A stretch of DNA of 64,000 nt from Pseudomonas thivervalensis (GCF_001269655.1 NZ_LHVE01000012.1:186001-250000), one strand, 5' to 3'. Counted from the first letter of the stretch, positions 42,615-53,916 are shown. Notes: generated by a model not told the origin, from the sequence alone. A program made the numbers and translations.

Positions 42615-44096
42615 TTAGGCGATCGCGCCCAGCAGTTTTTCCCACTCCTTGTTTTCCTTCTTCGACACGCCACCGAGCAGATCGATGGCCTGGCGCAGAC
42701 GGAAACGGGTCAGGTCCGGGCCGAGGATTTCCATCGCATCGAGCACCGACACCGAGCTGGCCTGGCCGGTAATGGCGGCGAACATCAGCGGCATGGCGTC
42801 GCGCAATTTCAACTCCAGCGACTCGACCACGGCCTGGATGGTCGCGGTAATGCTGTCCTTCTCCCATTGACGCAGGCTTTCGAGCTTCCACAGGATCAAC
42901 TGCATCAACTGGCGCACCTGATCGCCGGAGAGCTTCTTGGATTCGAACAGCTTCGCGTCCGGCGTCACACCACCGGCGAAGAAGAAGCCGGCCAGCGGGG
43001 CGATCTGGCTGAAGGTCTCGACCCTGCCCTGCACGTGGGGAGCGATCTTCATCATGTACTCGGGGTTAAACGCCCACTTCTGCACACGGGCAGCGAACTC
43101 TTCCACCGGCAGGTCCCGCAGCCATTGGCCGTTGAGCCACGACAACTTCTCGACGTCGAAGATCGGCCCACCCAGGGAGACGCGCGACAGATCGAAGTGC
43201 TCGACCATTTCCTGCAGCGAGAACTTCTCGCGCTCGTCCGGCATCGACCAGCCCATGCGGCCTAGGTAGTTGAGCATGGCCTCGGGCATGAAGCCCATGC
43301 GCTCGTAGAACGTCACCGAGGTCGGGTTCTTGCGCTTGGACAGCTTGCTCTTGTCCGGGTTACGCAGCAGCGGCATGTAGCACAACTGCGGTTGTTCCCA
43401 GCCGAAGTATTCGTAAAGCAGGATGAGTTTCGGTGCCGACGGTAGCCACTCTTCACCGCGCAGGACATGGGTGATGCCCATCAGGTGATCGTCGACCACG
43501 TTGGCCAGGAAGTACGTCGGCAATCCGTCGGTCTTCATCAGCACTTGCATGTCCATGCGGTCCCACGGGATCTCGACATCGCCACGCAGCATGTCCGGCA
43601 CCACGCAGACGCCTTCGCTCGGCACCTTCATACGGATCACATGGGGTTCGCCAGCCGCCAGGCGACGGGCGACCTCTTCCTTGGACAGCAGCAGCGCCCG
43701 GCCGTCGTAGCGCGGGGTTTCACCGCGGGCCATTTGCTCGGCGCGCATCTGGTCCAGTTCTTCGGCGGTGCAGAAGCAAGGGAACGCATGCCCCATGTCC
43801 ACCAACTGCTGGCAATACTGCTTGTAGATCTCGCCACGCTCGCTCTGGCGGTACGGACCGTGGGGACCGCCGACGTCCGGCCCTTCGCTCCAATCGATCC
43901 CCAACCAGCGCAGGGCGTCGAAGATCTGCTGTTCGGACTCGCGGGTCGAACGCAACTGGTCGGTGTCCTCGATCCGCAGGATGAACTCGCCGCCATGCTG
44001 CTTGGCAAAGCAATAGTTGAACAAAGCGATGTAGGCGGTGCCGACATGGGGATCGCCAGTGGGCGAAGGCGCGATGCGGGTGCGGACGGTGGTCAT
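42615..44096 (-). CDS. gltX: glutamyl-tRNA synthetase
   Basis: A 493-residue class I aminoacyl-tRNA synthetase. The HIGH-type motif is in 'RIAPSPTGDPHVGTAYIALF' and the KMSKS-type motif in 'DKSKLSKRKNPTSVTFYERM'; 'CFCTAEELDQMRAEQ' matches the zinc-type loop of proteobacterial GltX. It charges tRNA-Glu; two tRNA-Glu genes lie just downstream on the same strand. The long inverted repeat at 42481-42608 begins right after the stop. Confidence 0.96.
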   Translation of the reverse strand: MTTVRTRIAPSPTGDPHVGTAYIALFNYCFAKQHGGEFILRIEDTDQLRSTRESEQQIFDALRWLGIDWSEGPDVGGPHGPYRQSERGEIYKQYCQQLVDMGHAFPCFCTAEELDQMRAEQMARGETPRYDGRALLLSKEEVARRLAAGEPHVIRMKVPSEGVCVVPDMLRGDVEIPWDRMDMQVLMKTDGLPTYFLANVVDDHLMGITHVLRGEEWLPSAPKLILLYEYFGWEQPQLCYMPLLRNPDKSKLSKRKNPTSVTFYERMGFMPEAMLNYLGRMGWSMPDEREKFSLQEMVEHFDLSRVSLGGPIFDVEKLSWLNGQWLRDLPVEEFAARVQKWAFNPEYMMKIAPHVQGRVETFSQIAPLAGFFFAGGVTPDAKLFESKKLSGDQVRQLMQLILWKLESLRQWEKDSITATIQAVVESLELKLRDAMPLMFAAITGQASSVSVLDAMEILGPDLTRFRLRQAIDLLGGVSKKENKEWEKLLGAIA

Positions 44097-44218
44097 GGCA
44101 TGTCTCGGAAAGAATATAAAAGCGAAGATCGAACAGGGGGCGAATGGTAACAGGCGATGGCGGGCGGGCTCCAGTGAGAGGCCGATTTGAGTAAAGCCTA
44201 CCAGACCGAGTCGCCCTC

Positions 44219-44300
44219 ATCGCGAGCAGGCTCGCTCCCACAGGAAACCGAGTTGTCTGGACTGGATGCGGTCCAATGTGGGGGCGAGCCTGCTCGCGAT
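44219..44300. repeat. inverted REP pair (tgtgggagcg family)
   Basis: CGCGAGCAGGCTCGCTCCCA near 44221 and GGGGGCGAGCCTGCTCGCG near 44280 between uvrB and gltX. Confidence 0.78.
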
Positions 44301-44325
44301 GGGGCCTTTGAAGCCACTGCAATAC

Positions 44326-46341
<2,016 letters not shown>

Positions 46342-46673
46342 GACATAACCTCTGGATTCACCCCTGTCGGCCAGCCGACAGGAACGAGAAAGACCGAAAC
46401 GACTGATGTCGCCCGAGGAAAAAGCTGGGATGCACACAATGTGGAGGTGAATGCCTTCGCTTTCAAGACGAACGTCCTACACGCCTTGCAGACTTTGACG
46501 CTGCGAAGGGACTAACGGTCGAAAAAAATCGAAAATACTTACGGTAAACACCGAATAGCCTGTCGCCGTGCCGGGTGATGGCCTCTATACTAGCTCCCCG
46601 TTTGTGCACCGCTCTAGTGCATTCGGCTGGAGCGCGACACGTCCCCTCATTCTCCATTCAGAGCCGCGCACTA
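46342..46673. other. divergent control region between uvrB and tyrB
   Basis: About 330 bases without a gene. It holds the 46363-46382 palindrome near uvrB and, near tyrB, 'CTCTATACTAG' with a sigma-70-like -10 (TATACT). No hairpin terminator is needed here because the flanking genes diverge. Confidence 0.55.
46363..46382. promoter_or_regulatory. perfect palindrome upstream of uvrB
   Basis: CCTGTCGGC-CA-GCCGACAGG is a perfect inverted repeat with 9-base arms, 21 bases before the uvrB start. Its CTGT and ACAG are 10 bases apart, not 8 as in LexA boxes. Confidence 0.45.
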
Positions 46674-47870
46674 ATGAGCCTGTTTTCCGCTGTCGAATTG
46701 GCACCACGCGACCCCATCCTGGGCCTCAACGAAGCTTTCAACGCCGACACCCGTACCAATAAGGTCAACTTGGGCGTGGGTGTTTACTGCAACGAGGAAG
46801 GGCGTATTCCATTGTTGCGCGCCGTTGTCGAAGCCGAGACGATTCGCGTGGCTCAGCACGTTTCCCGTGGTTACCTGCCGATCGACGGCATTGCCGCCTA
46901 CGACCAGGCTGTGCAGACCTTGCTGTTCGGCAAGGACTCGGCGCTGATCGCTTCCGGCCGCGTCATCACCACCCAGGCCGTGGGCGGCACCGGCGCGCTG
47001 AAAATCGGCGCCGACTTCCTCAAGCAACTGCTGCCTGACGCCGTCGTCGCCATCAGCGACCCGAGCTGGGAAAACCACCGCGCCCTGTTCGAAACCGCCG
47101 GCTTCCCGGTGCAGAACTATCGCTACTACGATGCCGCCACCCACGACGTGAACCGCAGCGGCCTATTGGAAGACCTCAACGCCCTGCCCGACCGTTCGAT
47201 CGTTGTGCTGCACGCCTGCTGCCACAACCCGACCGGCGTGGACCTGAGCCCGGAAGACTGGAAAAACGTGCTGGCCGTGGTCAAGGCCAAGAACCACGTA
47301 CCGTTCCTGGACATGGCTTACCAGGGCTTTGGCGAAGGCATCGACGAAGACGCGGCGGCCGTGCGCCTGTTCGCCGAGTCGGGCCTGACCTTCTTCGCCT
47401 CCAGCTCGTTCTCCAAATCGTTCTCGTTGTACGGCGAGCGCGTTGGCGCCCTGTCGATCGTCAGCGAGTCGAAGGAAGAAAGCGCCCGCGTGCTGTCCCA
47501 GGTCAAGCGCGTGATCCGCACCAACTACTCCAACCCGCCGACCCACGGCGCCAGCATCGTTGCCGCCGTGCTCAACAGCCCGGAACTGCGGGCCCAGTGG
47601 GAAGCCGAGCTGGCCGAGATGCGCCTGCGGATTCGCGGCATGCGCGACCAGATGGTCGACATGCTGGCCAAGGCCGCCCCGCAGCATGACTTCAGCTTCG
47701 TCGCACGCCAGAGCGGGATGTTCTCCTACTCCGGCCTGACCGTTGAACAAGTGACGCGCCTGCGCAACGAGTTCGGCATCTATGCCCTGGACACCGGCCG
47801 CATCTGCGTGGCCGCGCTGAACCAGAACAACATCGATGCGGTGACCAAGGCTATTGTTCAGGTGATCTGA
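46674..47870 (+). CDS. tyrB: aromatic amino acid aminotransferase
   Basis: A 398-residue class I PLP aminotransferase of the AspC/TyrB type. 'MSLFSAVELAPRDPILGLNE' at the start, 'LHACCHNPTGVD', 'FASSSFSKSFSLYGERVGAL' with the Schiff-base Lys (about residue 255), and 'CVAALNQNNIDAV' near the C terminus are characteristic. It transaminates aromatic keto acids (Tyr/Phe) and probably aspartate. ATG 46674 was chosen over 46575 because it gives the family N terminus. A strong terminator follows. Confidence 0.92.
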   Translation: MSLFSAVELAPRDPILGLNEAFNADTRTNKVNLGVGVYCNEEGRIPLLRAVVEAETIRVAQHVSRGYLPIDGIAAYDQAVQTLLFGKDSALIASGRVITTQAVGGTGALKIGADFLKQLLPDAVVAISDPSWENHRALFETAGFPVQNYRYYDAATHDVNRSGLLEDLNALPDRSIVVLHACCHNPTGVDLSPEDWKNVLAVVKAKNHVPFLDMAYQGFGEGIDEDAAAVRLFAESGLTFFASSSFSKSFSLYGERVGALSIVSESKEESARVLSQVKRVIRTNYSNPPTHGASIVAAVLNSPELRAQWEAELAEMRLRIRGMRDQMVDMLAKAAPQHDFSFVARQSGMFSYSGLTVEQVTRLRNEFGIYALDTGRICVAALNQNNIDAVTKAIVQVI

Positions 47871-47888
47871 CGCCTCGACGCTGTATGA

Positions 47889-47924
47889 AAAAACGGGAAG
47901 CCATTGGGCTTCCCGTTTTTTTTG
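47889..47924 (+). terminator. tyrB terminator
   Basis: AACGGGAAGCC-CATT-GGCTTCCCGTT followed by a T run, 20 bases past the stop. Confidence 0.9.
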
Positions 47925-47950
47925 ACCTGATGTTTTTGTGGCCTGCTTCT

Positions 47951-48115
47951 GTGGCGAGGAGGCTTGCTCCCGCTGGGGCGTAGGAGCTGTGTAGGAGCTG
48001 TCGAGTGCAACGAGGCTGCGATCTTTTCACTGCCAATTGAGTCTGGAGCGAAAGATCAAGATCGCAGGCTTCGCCAGCTCCTACAGAGCCCAGCGGGAGC
48101 AAGCTCCCTCGCCAC
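47951..48115. repeat. composite nested palindrome, copy 1
   Basis: Outer arms are the gtggcgag/ctcgccac REP family; nested inside is the gtaggagctg...gcgatctt palindrome also seen alone at 42481. The same composite is at 51926-52081. Confidence 0.85.
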
Positions 48116-48126
48116 AAAAGCAGAGG

Positions 48127-48354
48127 CTACAACTCCGTCGCCCGCTGGCTCGCCGCATCGTCATAGATGACATACAACGACTCGGCCACCTGGCTCTTGA
48201 TCGCCTTGGTGCTTTCCAGCCCCAGGACAAACCCCTCGGCCTTGCCACCGGCGCGATTCAGCTCCTCGGCGGTGCCGGCCTGGGTAATGGCGTCGTACAG
48301 TTTCTCGGCATGAGGCCCCACGCCCTTGGGCAAACTGATCTGGGCGGTACTCAC
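48127..48354 (-). CDS. small conserved Pseudomonas protein (75 aa)
   Basis: A 75-residue soluble helical protein: 'ISLPKGVGPHAEKLYDAITQ', 'GTAEELNRAGGKAEGFVLGL', 'ESTKAIKSQVAESLYVIYDD'. I do not recognise a family. It is convergent to tyrB and begins upstream of a 235-base gap before tRNA-Asn. The regular composition and full-length helices favour a real gene. Function unknown. Confidence 0.65.
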   Translation of the reverse strand: MSTAQISLPKGVGPHAEKLYDAITQAGTAEELNRAGGKAEGFVLGLESTKAIKSQVAESLYVIYDDAASQRATEL

Positions 48355-48589
48355 AAGAGCACCTCGGTACGGCGGGCTGTGTGAAGGGGTAACAGATGGT
48401 TCATGGCGCGTACCTCAATGTCGGCGAATGGCCGGCAGCGCGTCCTGCCACTTCCGGGCAACCATGGTAGCCCTCTCCCGCCGTTGCGGTAACTGCCAAT
48501 CGTTGATTGCCCCTCAATGGGCATCAGGAATGCACCGACCGGCAATAGACGCTTGACTTCTCTTTTCCAATCAGTAACATACGCGCCAT

Positions 48590-48665
<76 letters not shown>

Positions 48666-48680
48666 GACAGCAACATCCAA

Positions 48681-48715
48681 AAGCCCCTGAATCGAAAGAT
48701 TCAGGGGCTTTTTTG
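48681..48715 (+). terminator. tRNA-Asn terminator
   Basis: AAGCCCCTGAATC-GAAA-GATTCAGGGGCTT then TTTTG, 15 bases past the tRNA. Confidence 0.92.
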
Positions 48716-48911
48716 TGAGCGAAAAATAGCTGGATGGCCGTATAAGCCCGCCCGAGGTCGCTACCGGAACAATAATCCGGCGCCAAAAAGGCAATATGGT
48801 CCGGATCCTGCTTTATTTTCCAAAAATCCAAGCTGTCACGTGAGCGTCATGACAGGACCGCAAACTGGCACTGTCCGCCAACAACAGCTTCATAACAACA
48901 AGGACGAAGGT

Positions 48912-49106
48912 ATGCCCACACAAAACCCCCATCGCATTGTCGGCCTGTGCACTTCCAGCAAGGTGTACAACGTACTGACCGAACTCAAGCAGCTGGAAGG
49001 CCACCGCAGCGCCAAATTCCTTTCCCTGCTGGCGGAAAACCTGGTGCGCAAGGGCCTGCTCAACGAGCAGGAAGTGGTGCACATGCTCGATCTGGTCGTC
49101 GATTGA
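48912..49106 (+). CDS. small conserved hypothetical protein (64 aa)
   Basis: A 64-residue product: 'MPTQNPHRIVGLCTSSKVYN', 'VLTELKQLEGHRSAKFLSLL', 'AENLVRKGLLNEQEVVHML'. No known family recognised, though the mostly helical composition with a single Cys is protein-like. GAAGG precedes the ATG by six bases. The frame is open from 48657, but the upstream residues are shadow of the tRNA-Asn tail and its terminator. Function unknown. Confidence 0.6.
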   Translation: MPTQNPHRIVGLCTSSKVYNVLTELKQLEGHRSAKFLSLLAENLVRKGLLNEQEVVHMLDLVVD

Positions 49107-49195
49107 GCGGCATCGATTCCCACTATTGAGCCAGTTGATTTTCCGTCCTTCCCCCTGAGTCGTAAGGTAACCCCATCGATTGATGGAGGTTTCCC

Positions 49196-49378
49196 ATGCC
49201 CAAGGTTCAAATCATGTCTGTCATTGGCAGCGCCGTCCCCGCCCCACTCCGCGAGCTCGGCTTGCTGGTCTGCTGGTATCTGGTGCAGGACGGCGTGACC
49301 ATCAGCGGCCCGCTGACTTCACTGCCCGCCGCCCAGGCCCTGTCGCAACGCATCGGCCCCTACCTGCTGAGTGCCTAG
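49196..49378 (+). CDS. small conserved hypothetical protein (60 aa)
   Basis: A 60-residue product: 'MPKVQIMSVIGSAVPAPLRE', 'LGLLVCWYLVQDGVTISGPL', 'SLPAAQALSQRIGPYLL'. It has a strong GGAGG seven bases before the ATG. No family recognised. The stop overlaps the end of the convergent AI-2E-type permease gene by four bases. It is preceded by a 90-base gap after the 64-residue gene, so the two might be co-transcribed. Confidence 0.6.
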   Translation: MPKVQIMSVIGSAVPAPLRELGLLVCWYLVQDGVTISGPLTSLPAAQALSQRIGPYLLSA

Positions 49379-50436
49379 GGCAACTGCACACGCGGCGAGC
49401 TCTCGACGAACAACGCCCAGCAGGACATGAACAGCGCGGCGATCAGCGGCCCGATCACGAAGCCGTTCAGCCCGAACACCGCCAGCCCGCCCAGTGTCGA
49501 GACCAGCACCATGTAGTCAGGCATCTTGGTGTCCTTGCCCACCAGGATCGGCCGCAGGAAATTGTCCACCAGGCCAATCACGAACACCCCGAACAGCGTC
49601 AGTACCACGCCCTGCCAGATCGCCCCCGAGAGCAGGAAATACACCGCCACCGGTGCCCAGACAAGGCCCGCCCCCACCGCCGGCAATAACGAAAGGAACG
49701 CCATCAGCACCGCCCAGGGCAATACCGTCGGGATTCCCAGGATCCAGAAGATCAGCCCGCCCAGCGCTCCCTGGGTAATGGCGACCAGCAGGTTGCCTTT
49801 CACCGTGGCACGCACTACCCGATTGAATTTCAACTGCAGGCGGCGTTTTTGATGTTCCGCCAAGGGAATCGCCGCGCGCACCTTGCGCACCAGCTCCGCG
49901 CCGTCGCGCAGAAAGAAGAACAGCAGATAGAGCATCACGAAGAAGCTGACCAGGAACTGGAAAGTGCCTTGACCGAAACTGAAGGCCTGGGTAGCGAAGA
50001 ACTCGCTGCCCTGCATCGCGCTCTTGACGATCTTGTCGCGCAAGCCGTTCAGGTTGCCCAGGCCGAAGCGGTCCAACAGGTGCTGGAAGTACGGCGGCAA
50101 GGCCTCCTTGAAGCGGGCCAGGTAATCGGCAATGTCCAGCTCTCCGCTCTCCAGGCTCTTGTACAGCGCCGCGCCTTCCTGGACCAGCAACATGCTGATG
50201 ACGATCACCGGCAGGATCGCGATGACCACACAGATGCTCAAGGTGAACAACGACGTGACATTGCGGTGCCAACCAAACTTGAACTGCAGGCGGCGCTGCA
50301 TGGGCGCAAAGACGATGCCCAGGATCACCGCCCAGAACACCGCGCCGTAGAACGGCAGCAGAATCCAGATGAAGGCGACCGTGACCAGCACCAGCAACAA
50401 CATCTGGGCTTTGTTTTGCAGCATCTTTCGATTCAT
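49375..50436 (-). CDS. AI-2E transporter/PerM-family permease
   Basis: A 353-residue polytopic protein of the AI-2 exporter/PerM family. Hydrophobic segments include 'MLLLVLVTVAFIWILLPFYG', 'FTLSICVVIAILPVIVISML', 'FLVSFFVMLYLLFFFL' and 'ITQGALGGLIFWILGIP', with the conserved 'ATVKGNLLVAITQG' and 'LRPILVGKDTKMPDYMV' region. Family members export AI-2 or move Na+; the substrate here is unproven. ATG 50436 was chosen as the first plausible start with membrane topology. It is divergent from trhP with about 150 bases between. Confidence 0.85.
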   Translation of the reverse strand: MNRKMLQNKAQMLLLVLVTVAFIWILLPFYGAVFWAVILGIVFAPMQRRLQFKFGWHRNVTSLFTLSICVVIAILPVIVISMLLVQEGAALYKSLESGELDIADYLARFKEALPPYFQHLLDRFGLGNLNGLRDKIVKSAMQGSEFFATQAFSFGQGTFQFLVSFFVMLYLLFFFLRDGAELVRKVRAAIPLAEHQKRRLQLKFNRVVRATVKGNLLVAITQGALGGLIFWILGIPTVLPWAVLMAFLSLLPAVGAGLVWAPVAVYFLLSGAIWQGVVLTLFGVFVIGLVDNFLRPILVGKDTKMPDYMVLVSTLGGLAVFGLNGFVIGPLIAALFMSCWALFVESSPRVQLP

Positions 50437-50584
50437 CAGCTTTCCATGTCCAAAGGCGGGATACACATTAGTCAGCCAGGACTCGTCGGAGTGCCGTCCC
50501 GTTCGCGCCGCGCATTTGATCCAGGTCAATAAGCGCCGGCCGCCCCTGGCGTACTCTCCGCGCTTTTTGCGACCTGACCCCACC

Positions 50585-51916
50585 ATGACCCTCGCCGCCC
50601 CCGAACTGCTGGCGCCCGCCGGCACCCTGAAAAACATGCGTTATGCCTTCGCCTACGGTGCCGACGCGGTGTATGCCGGCCAGCCGCGCTACAGCCTGCG
50701 GGTGCGCAACAACGAATTCGACCACGCGAACCTGGCCTTGGGCATTGCCGAGGCCCAGGCCATGGGCAAGCGCTTCTACGTGGTGGTGAACATTGCCCCG
50801 CACAACGCCAAGCTGCGGACCTTCCTCAAAGACCTCGAACCGGTGATCGCCATGGCGCCGGACGCGCTGATCATGTCCGACCCGGGGCTGATCATGCTGG
50901 TTCGCCGACATTTCCCGCAGATGCCAATTCACCTGTCGGTGCAGGCCAACACGGTGAATTGGGCGAGCGTCGAGTTCTGGCAGCAGCAGGGCTTGAGCCG
51001 GATCATCCTGTCCCGGGAACTGTCCCTGGAGGAAATCGCTGAGATCCGCCAGCAGGTGCCAGCCATGGAGCTGGAAGTGTTCGTCCACGGCGCGCTGTGC
51101 ATGGCGTATTCGGGGCGCTGTCTGCTCTCGGGTTATCTGAACAAGCGCGACGCCAACCAGGGCAGCTGCACCAACGCGTGCCGCTGGAAATACTCGGCTC
51201 AGCCGGCGATGGAAAACGCCGTGGGCGACATTGTGCAAACCTGCCAGCCCGAACCGACCCTGGGCCTCGGCGCGCCCACCGACCAGGTGTTTCTGCTCCA
51301 GGAAGCCAATCGCCCGGACGAATCCATGCCGGCCTTCGAGGACGAGCACGGCACCTACATCATGAATGCCAAGGACCTGCGGGCCGTGCAACACGTCGAG
51401 CGCCTGGCGCACATGGGCGTGCATTCCTTGAAGATCGAAGGCCGGACCAAGTCGCACTTCTATTGCGCGCGCACCACCCAGGTGTATCGCCGGGCCATCG
51501 ATGACGCGGTGGCTGGCCGGGAATTCGATCGCAGCCTGATGACCGACCTGGAGTCCCTCGCCCAGCGCGGCTACACCGAAGGCTTTCTAAGACGCCATGT
51601 GCACGACGAGTATCAGAACTACCAGAACGGCAGCTCGGTCTCGGAGCGTCAGCAGTTCGTCGGCGAACTGACCGGCGAACGGCGCGAACGCCTGGCCGAA
51701 GTGCGGGTGAAGAACCGTTTTGGCCTGGGCGATCACCTGGAACTGATGACCCCCAAGGGCAACTTCCACTTCGACCTGCATCAGTTGCAGAACATCAAGG
51801 GCCAGGCCATCGACGTGGCGCCGGGGGATGGGCATGTGGTCTATGTGCCGATCCCGGATGCGGTGGATTTGCGGTTTGGGTTGTTGATGCGGGATGTAGG
51901 ACCGACGCCCACTTGA
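50585..51916 (+). CDS. trhP: U32-family prephenate-dependent tRNA hydroxylation protein (YegQ)
   Basis: A 443-residue member of peptidase family U32. The signature region 'EVFVHGALCMAYSGRCLLSG' is followed by 'QGSCTNACRWKY', the Cys set that in TrhP is thought to bind an Fe-S cluster. TrhP (formerly YegQ) forms 5-hydroxyuridine-34 in tRNA together with prephenate chemistry. The ATG at 50585 gives 'MTLAAPELLAPAGTLKNMRY', the family's normal start. It lies divergent from the AI-2E-type permease. Confidence 0.9.
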   Translation: MTLAAPELLAPAGTLKNMRYAFAYGADAVYAGQPRYSLRVRNNEFDHANLALGIAEAQAMGKRFYVVVNIAPHNAKLRTFLKDLEPVIAMAPDALIMSDPGLIMLVRRHFPQMPIHLSVQANTVNWASVEFWQQQGLSRIILSRELSLEEIAEIRQQVPAMELEVFVHGALCMAYSGRCLLSGYLNKRDANQGSCTNACRWKYSAQPAMENAVGDIVQTCQPEPTLGLGAPTDQVFLLQEANRPDESMPAFEDEHGTYIMNAKDLRAVQHVERLAHMGVHSLKIEGRTKSHFYCARTTQVYRRAIDDAVAGREFDRSLMTDLESLAQRGYTEGFLRRHVHDEYQNYQNGSSVSERQQFVGELTGERRERLAEVRVKNRFGLGDHLELMTPKGNFHFDLHQLQNIKGQAIDVAPGDGHVVYVPIPDAVDLRFGLLMRDVGPTPT

Positions 51917-51925
51917 GATCGATTC

Positions 51926-52081
51926 GTGGCGAGGGAGCTTGCTCCCGCTGGGGCGTAGGAGCTGTCGAGTGCAACGAGGCTGCGATCTTTTCCCAGGCAC
52001 TTGAATCTCAAGCGAAAGATCAAAAGATCGCAGGCTTCGCCAGCTCCTACAGAGCCCAGCGGGAGCAAGCTCCCTCGCCAC
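51926..52081. repeat. composite nested palindrome, copy 2
   Basis: Same outer REP arms and inner gtaggagctg...gcgatctt arms as the 47951-48115 copy, with near-identical inner sequence; the middle differs. Confidence 0.85.
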
Positions 52082-52127
52082 AAGGGTGTATGACTTGAAT
52101 AAGTGGAGCGACTTGCCCGGCAGAAAC

Positions 52128-52228
52128 TGCCGAAGGCTGCGATCCTCCGCTTCCGATAGGGCCTGGTAGCCCAGGCGAAAACATCTGGATCGGGAGCGAA
52201 AGATCGCAGCCTTCGGCAGCTCCTGCTG
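52128..52228. repeat. inverted repeat (ctgccgaaggctgcgat family)
   Basis: CTGCCGAAGGCTGCGATC on the left and GATCGCAGCCTTCGGCAG on the right, with ~65 bases between. Related in its gcgatc core to the gtaggagctg element. Confidence 0.75.
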
Positions 52229-52236
52229 CCCCGGGG

Positions 52237-53916
52237 TCAGATCCGGAACTGCCCCACCAGTTGGCCCAGGCGCTGGCCCAGGTCGGCCAGGCTGCGGGAG
52301 GTCTGGGCGCCAAGTTGGGTTTCGTCGGCCACGCTATCCACGGCCACGGCGATCTGATGCACGCTGCGGTTGATTTCTTCGGCCACCGCGGTCTGTTCTT
52401 CGGCGGCGCTGGCGATCTGGGCGTTCATCGAGTTGATGGTGCCGATCAGCTGCGCCATGGTGTCCAGGGACGCGCCCGCCTCGTTGGCCCGTTCCGAGGT
52501 GCCATCGCCGGCCTCGCTGGAACGACGCATCGCTTCCACCGCCGCATGGGTGCCGGATTGCAGGCGGTCGATCATGCCCTGGATTTCCTGGGTGCTCTGC
52601 TGGGTCCGGCTGGCCAGGGCCCGTACTTCATCGGCCACCACCGCGAACCCACGCCCCGCCTCACCGGCGCGCGCGGCCTCGATGGCGGCGTTGAGGGCCA
52701 ACAGGTTGGTCTGTTCGGCGATCGAACGAATCACCCCGAGCACACTGACAATCGAGGCCACGTCCTGCTGCAGGCTGTCCAGGGACACGCCGCTGCTGCG
52801 GATATCGTTCACCAATGCATGAATCTGCTGGATGCTGCCGGCCACCACGCGCTTGGCGGACTGACCTTCTTCGTCGGTCTGCTGGGCCGCGACGGCGGCG
52901 CCCTGGGCACTGCGGGCGACTTCCTGGGCTGCCGAAGACATCTCGTTGATCGCCGTGGCGACCTGATCGGTCTCATGGCGCTGACGTTCCATGGCCTGCT
53001 CGGAGCGCTGGGCCTGCTCGGAAACTTGGGTCACCAGGCCGGTCAGTTGCGAGGTCATGTCAGTGATCTGTCGCACCAGGCCGTGGATCTTGTCGACGAA
53101 GCGGTTGAACGACCCGGCCAGTTGGCCGAGCTCGTCCTGGCTGGTGATGGCCAGGCGACGGGTCAGGTCGCCCTCACCCGCGGCGATGTCGTCGAGGTTG
53201 TTCTTCATCAGGTGCAGCGGACGCAGGATCGTGTTGGCGAGCACCAGGCCCACCACTGCAATCACCAGCAACACCACCACGGCGATCCCGACGATGCTCA
53301 AGATCACCCCTTGCAGGCGATCATGGACCTTGGCTTCCACCAGCGCCACCTGGGCTTCGATGCCGTCCAGGTTGACCGAACTACCGACCGCCAGGTCCCA
53401 CTTGGGCAGGTACTCGGTGTAGCCGAGCTTGGGCACCAAGTCCTTGCTGCCGGGCAACGGCGAGCTGTATTCCAGGTAATGCGTGCCGTCCTTGGCGACT
53501 TTCACCAGGTCACGGTTGACATAGACCCCGTTCGGGTCGCGATTGTCCTTGAAGCTCTTGCCCACGCCATCGGGGCTGTTGGCCTTGAACAGACGAATGG
53601 TTTCGGAGTCGTAGCCGAAGAAATAGCCGTCCTTGCCGTAGCTGATGTTCGACAGCAGCTTGATCGCCTGGGCACGCGCCTCGTTATCGCCAGGCGCCGC
53701 GGCATCGTAGAGCGGCTTGATCGCAGTAATACCCACCGCCACGTAGTTCTGCAGCGTGGCCTTGGCCTCGCTGAGCAGGCGCTCGCGGGTCTGCAGGACC
53801 TCTTTGCTCGCTTGTTCCTTCAAGATGAAAGCCGTGGTCAGGCTGATGATCACGGCGGACAGCAATACCGGCAGTATCGCAAGGGACAGGACTTTAGCCT
53901 TCAGGCTCAGGCGCAT
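52237..53916 (-). CDS. methyl-accepting chemotaxis protein, single-Cache type
   Basis: A 559-residue chemoreceptor. First membrane helix ~8-30 ('VLSLAILPVLLSAVIISLTT'), a periplasmic Cache_2-like sensor ~35-185 ('YGKDGYFFGYDSETIRLFKA', 'YLEYSSPLPGSKDLVPKLGY'), second membrane helix ~190-215, HAMP, and a long signalling hairpin with the tip 'EQTNLLALNAAIEAARAGEA' and 'FAVVADEVRALASRTQQ'. It senses small molecules, often organic acids for this fold, and feeds CheA. ATG 53916 has AAGAG at eight bases; GTG 53925 is the alternative. Confidence 0.92.
   Translation of the reverse strand: MRLSLKAKVLSLAILPVLLSAVIISLTTAFILKEQASKEVLQTRERLLSEAKATLQNYVAVGITAIKPLYDAAAPGDNEARAQAIKLLSNISYGKDGYFFGYDSETIRLFKANSPDGVGKSFKDNRDPNGVYVNRDLVKVAKDGTHYLEYSSPLPGSKDLVPKLGYTEYLPKWDLAVGSSVNLDGIEAQVALVEAKVHDRLQGVILSIVGIAVVVLLVIAVVGLVLANTILRPLHLMKNNLDDIAAGEGDLTRRLAITSQDELGQLAGSFNRFVDKIHGLVRQITDMTSQLTGLVTQVSEQAQRSEQAMERQRHETDQVATAINEMSSAAQEVARSAQGAAVAAQQTDEEGQSAKRVVAGSIQQIHALVNDIRSSGVSLDSLQQDVASIVSVLGVIRSIAEQTNLLALNAAIEAARAGEAGRGFAVVADEVRALASRTQQSTQEIQGMIDRLQSGTHAAVEAMRRSSEAGDGTSERANEAGASLDTMAQLIGTINSMNAQIASAAEEQTAVAEEINRSVHQIAVAVDSVADETQLGAQTSRSLADLGQRLGQLVGQFRI

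Larger units (their letters stand above)
51917..52236. other. trhP-chemoreceptor intergenic region, repeats
   Basis: About 320 bases without a gene. It holds the composite palindrome at 51926-52081 and a second inverted repeat at 52128-52228 (CTGCCGAAGGCTGCGATC and its complement). Confidence 0.75.

Noticed and set aside
46363..46382. LexA box before uvrB
   Set aside because: CTGT and ACAG are 10 bases apart, not 8, so the palindrome is reported only as an unassigned inverted repeat.
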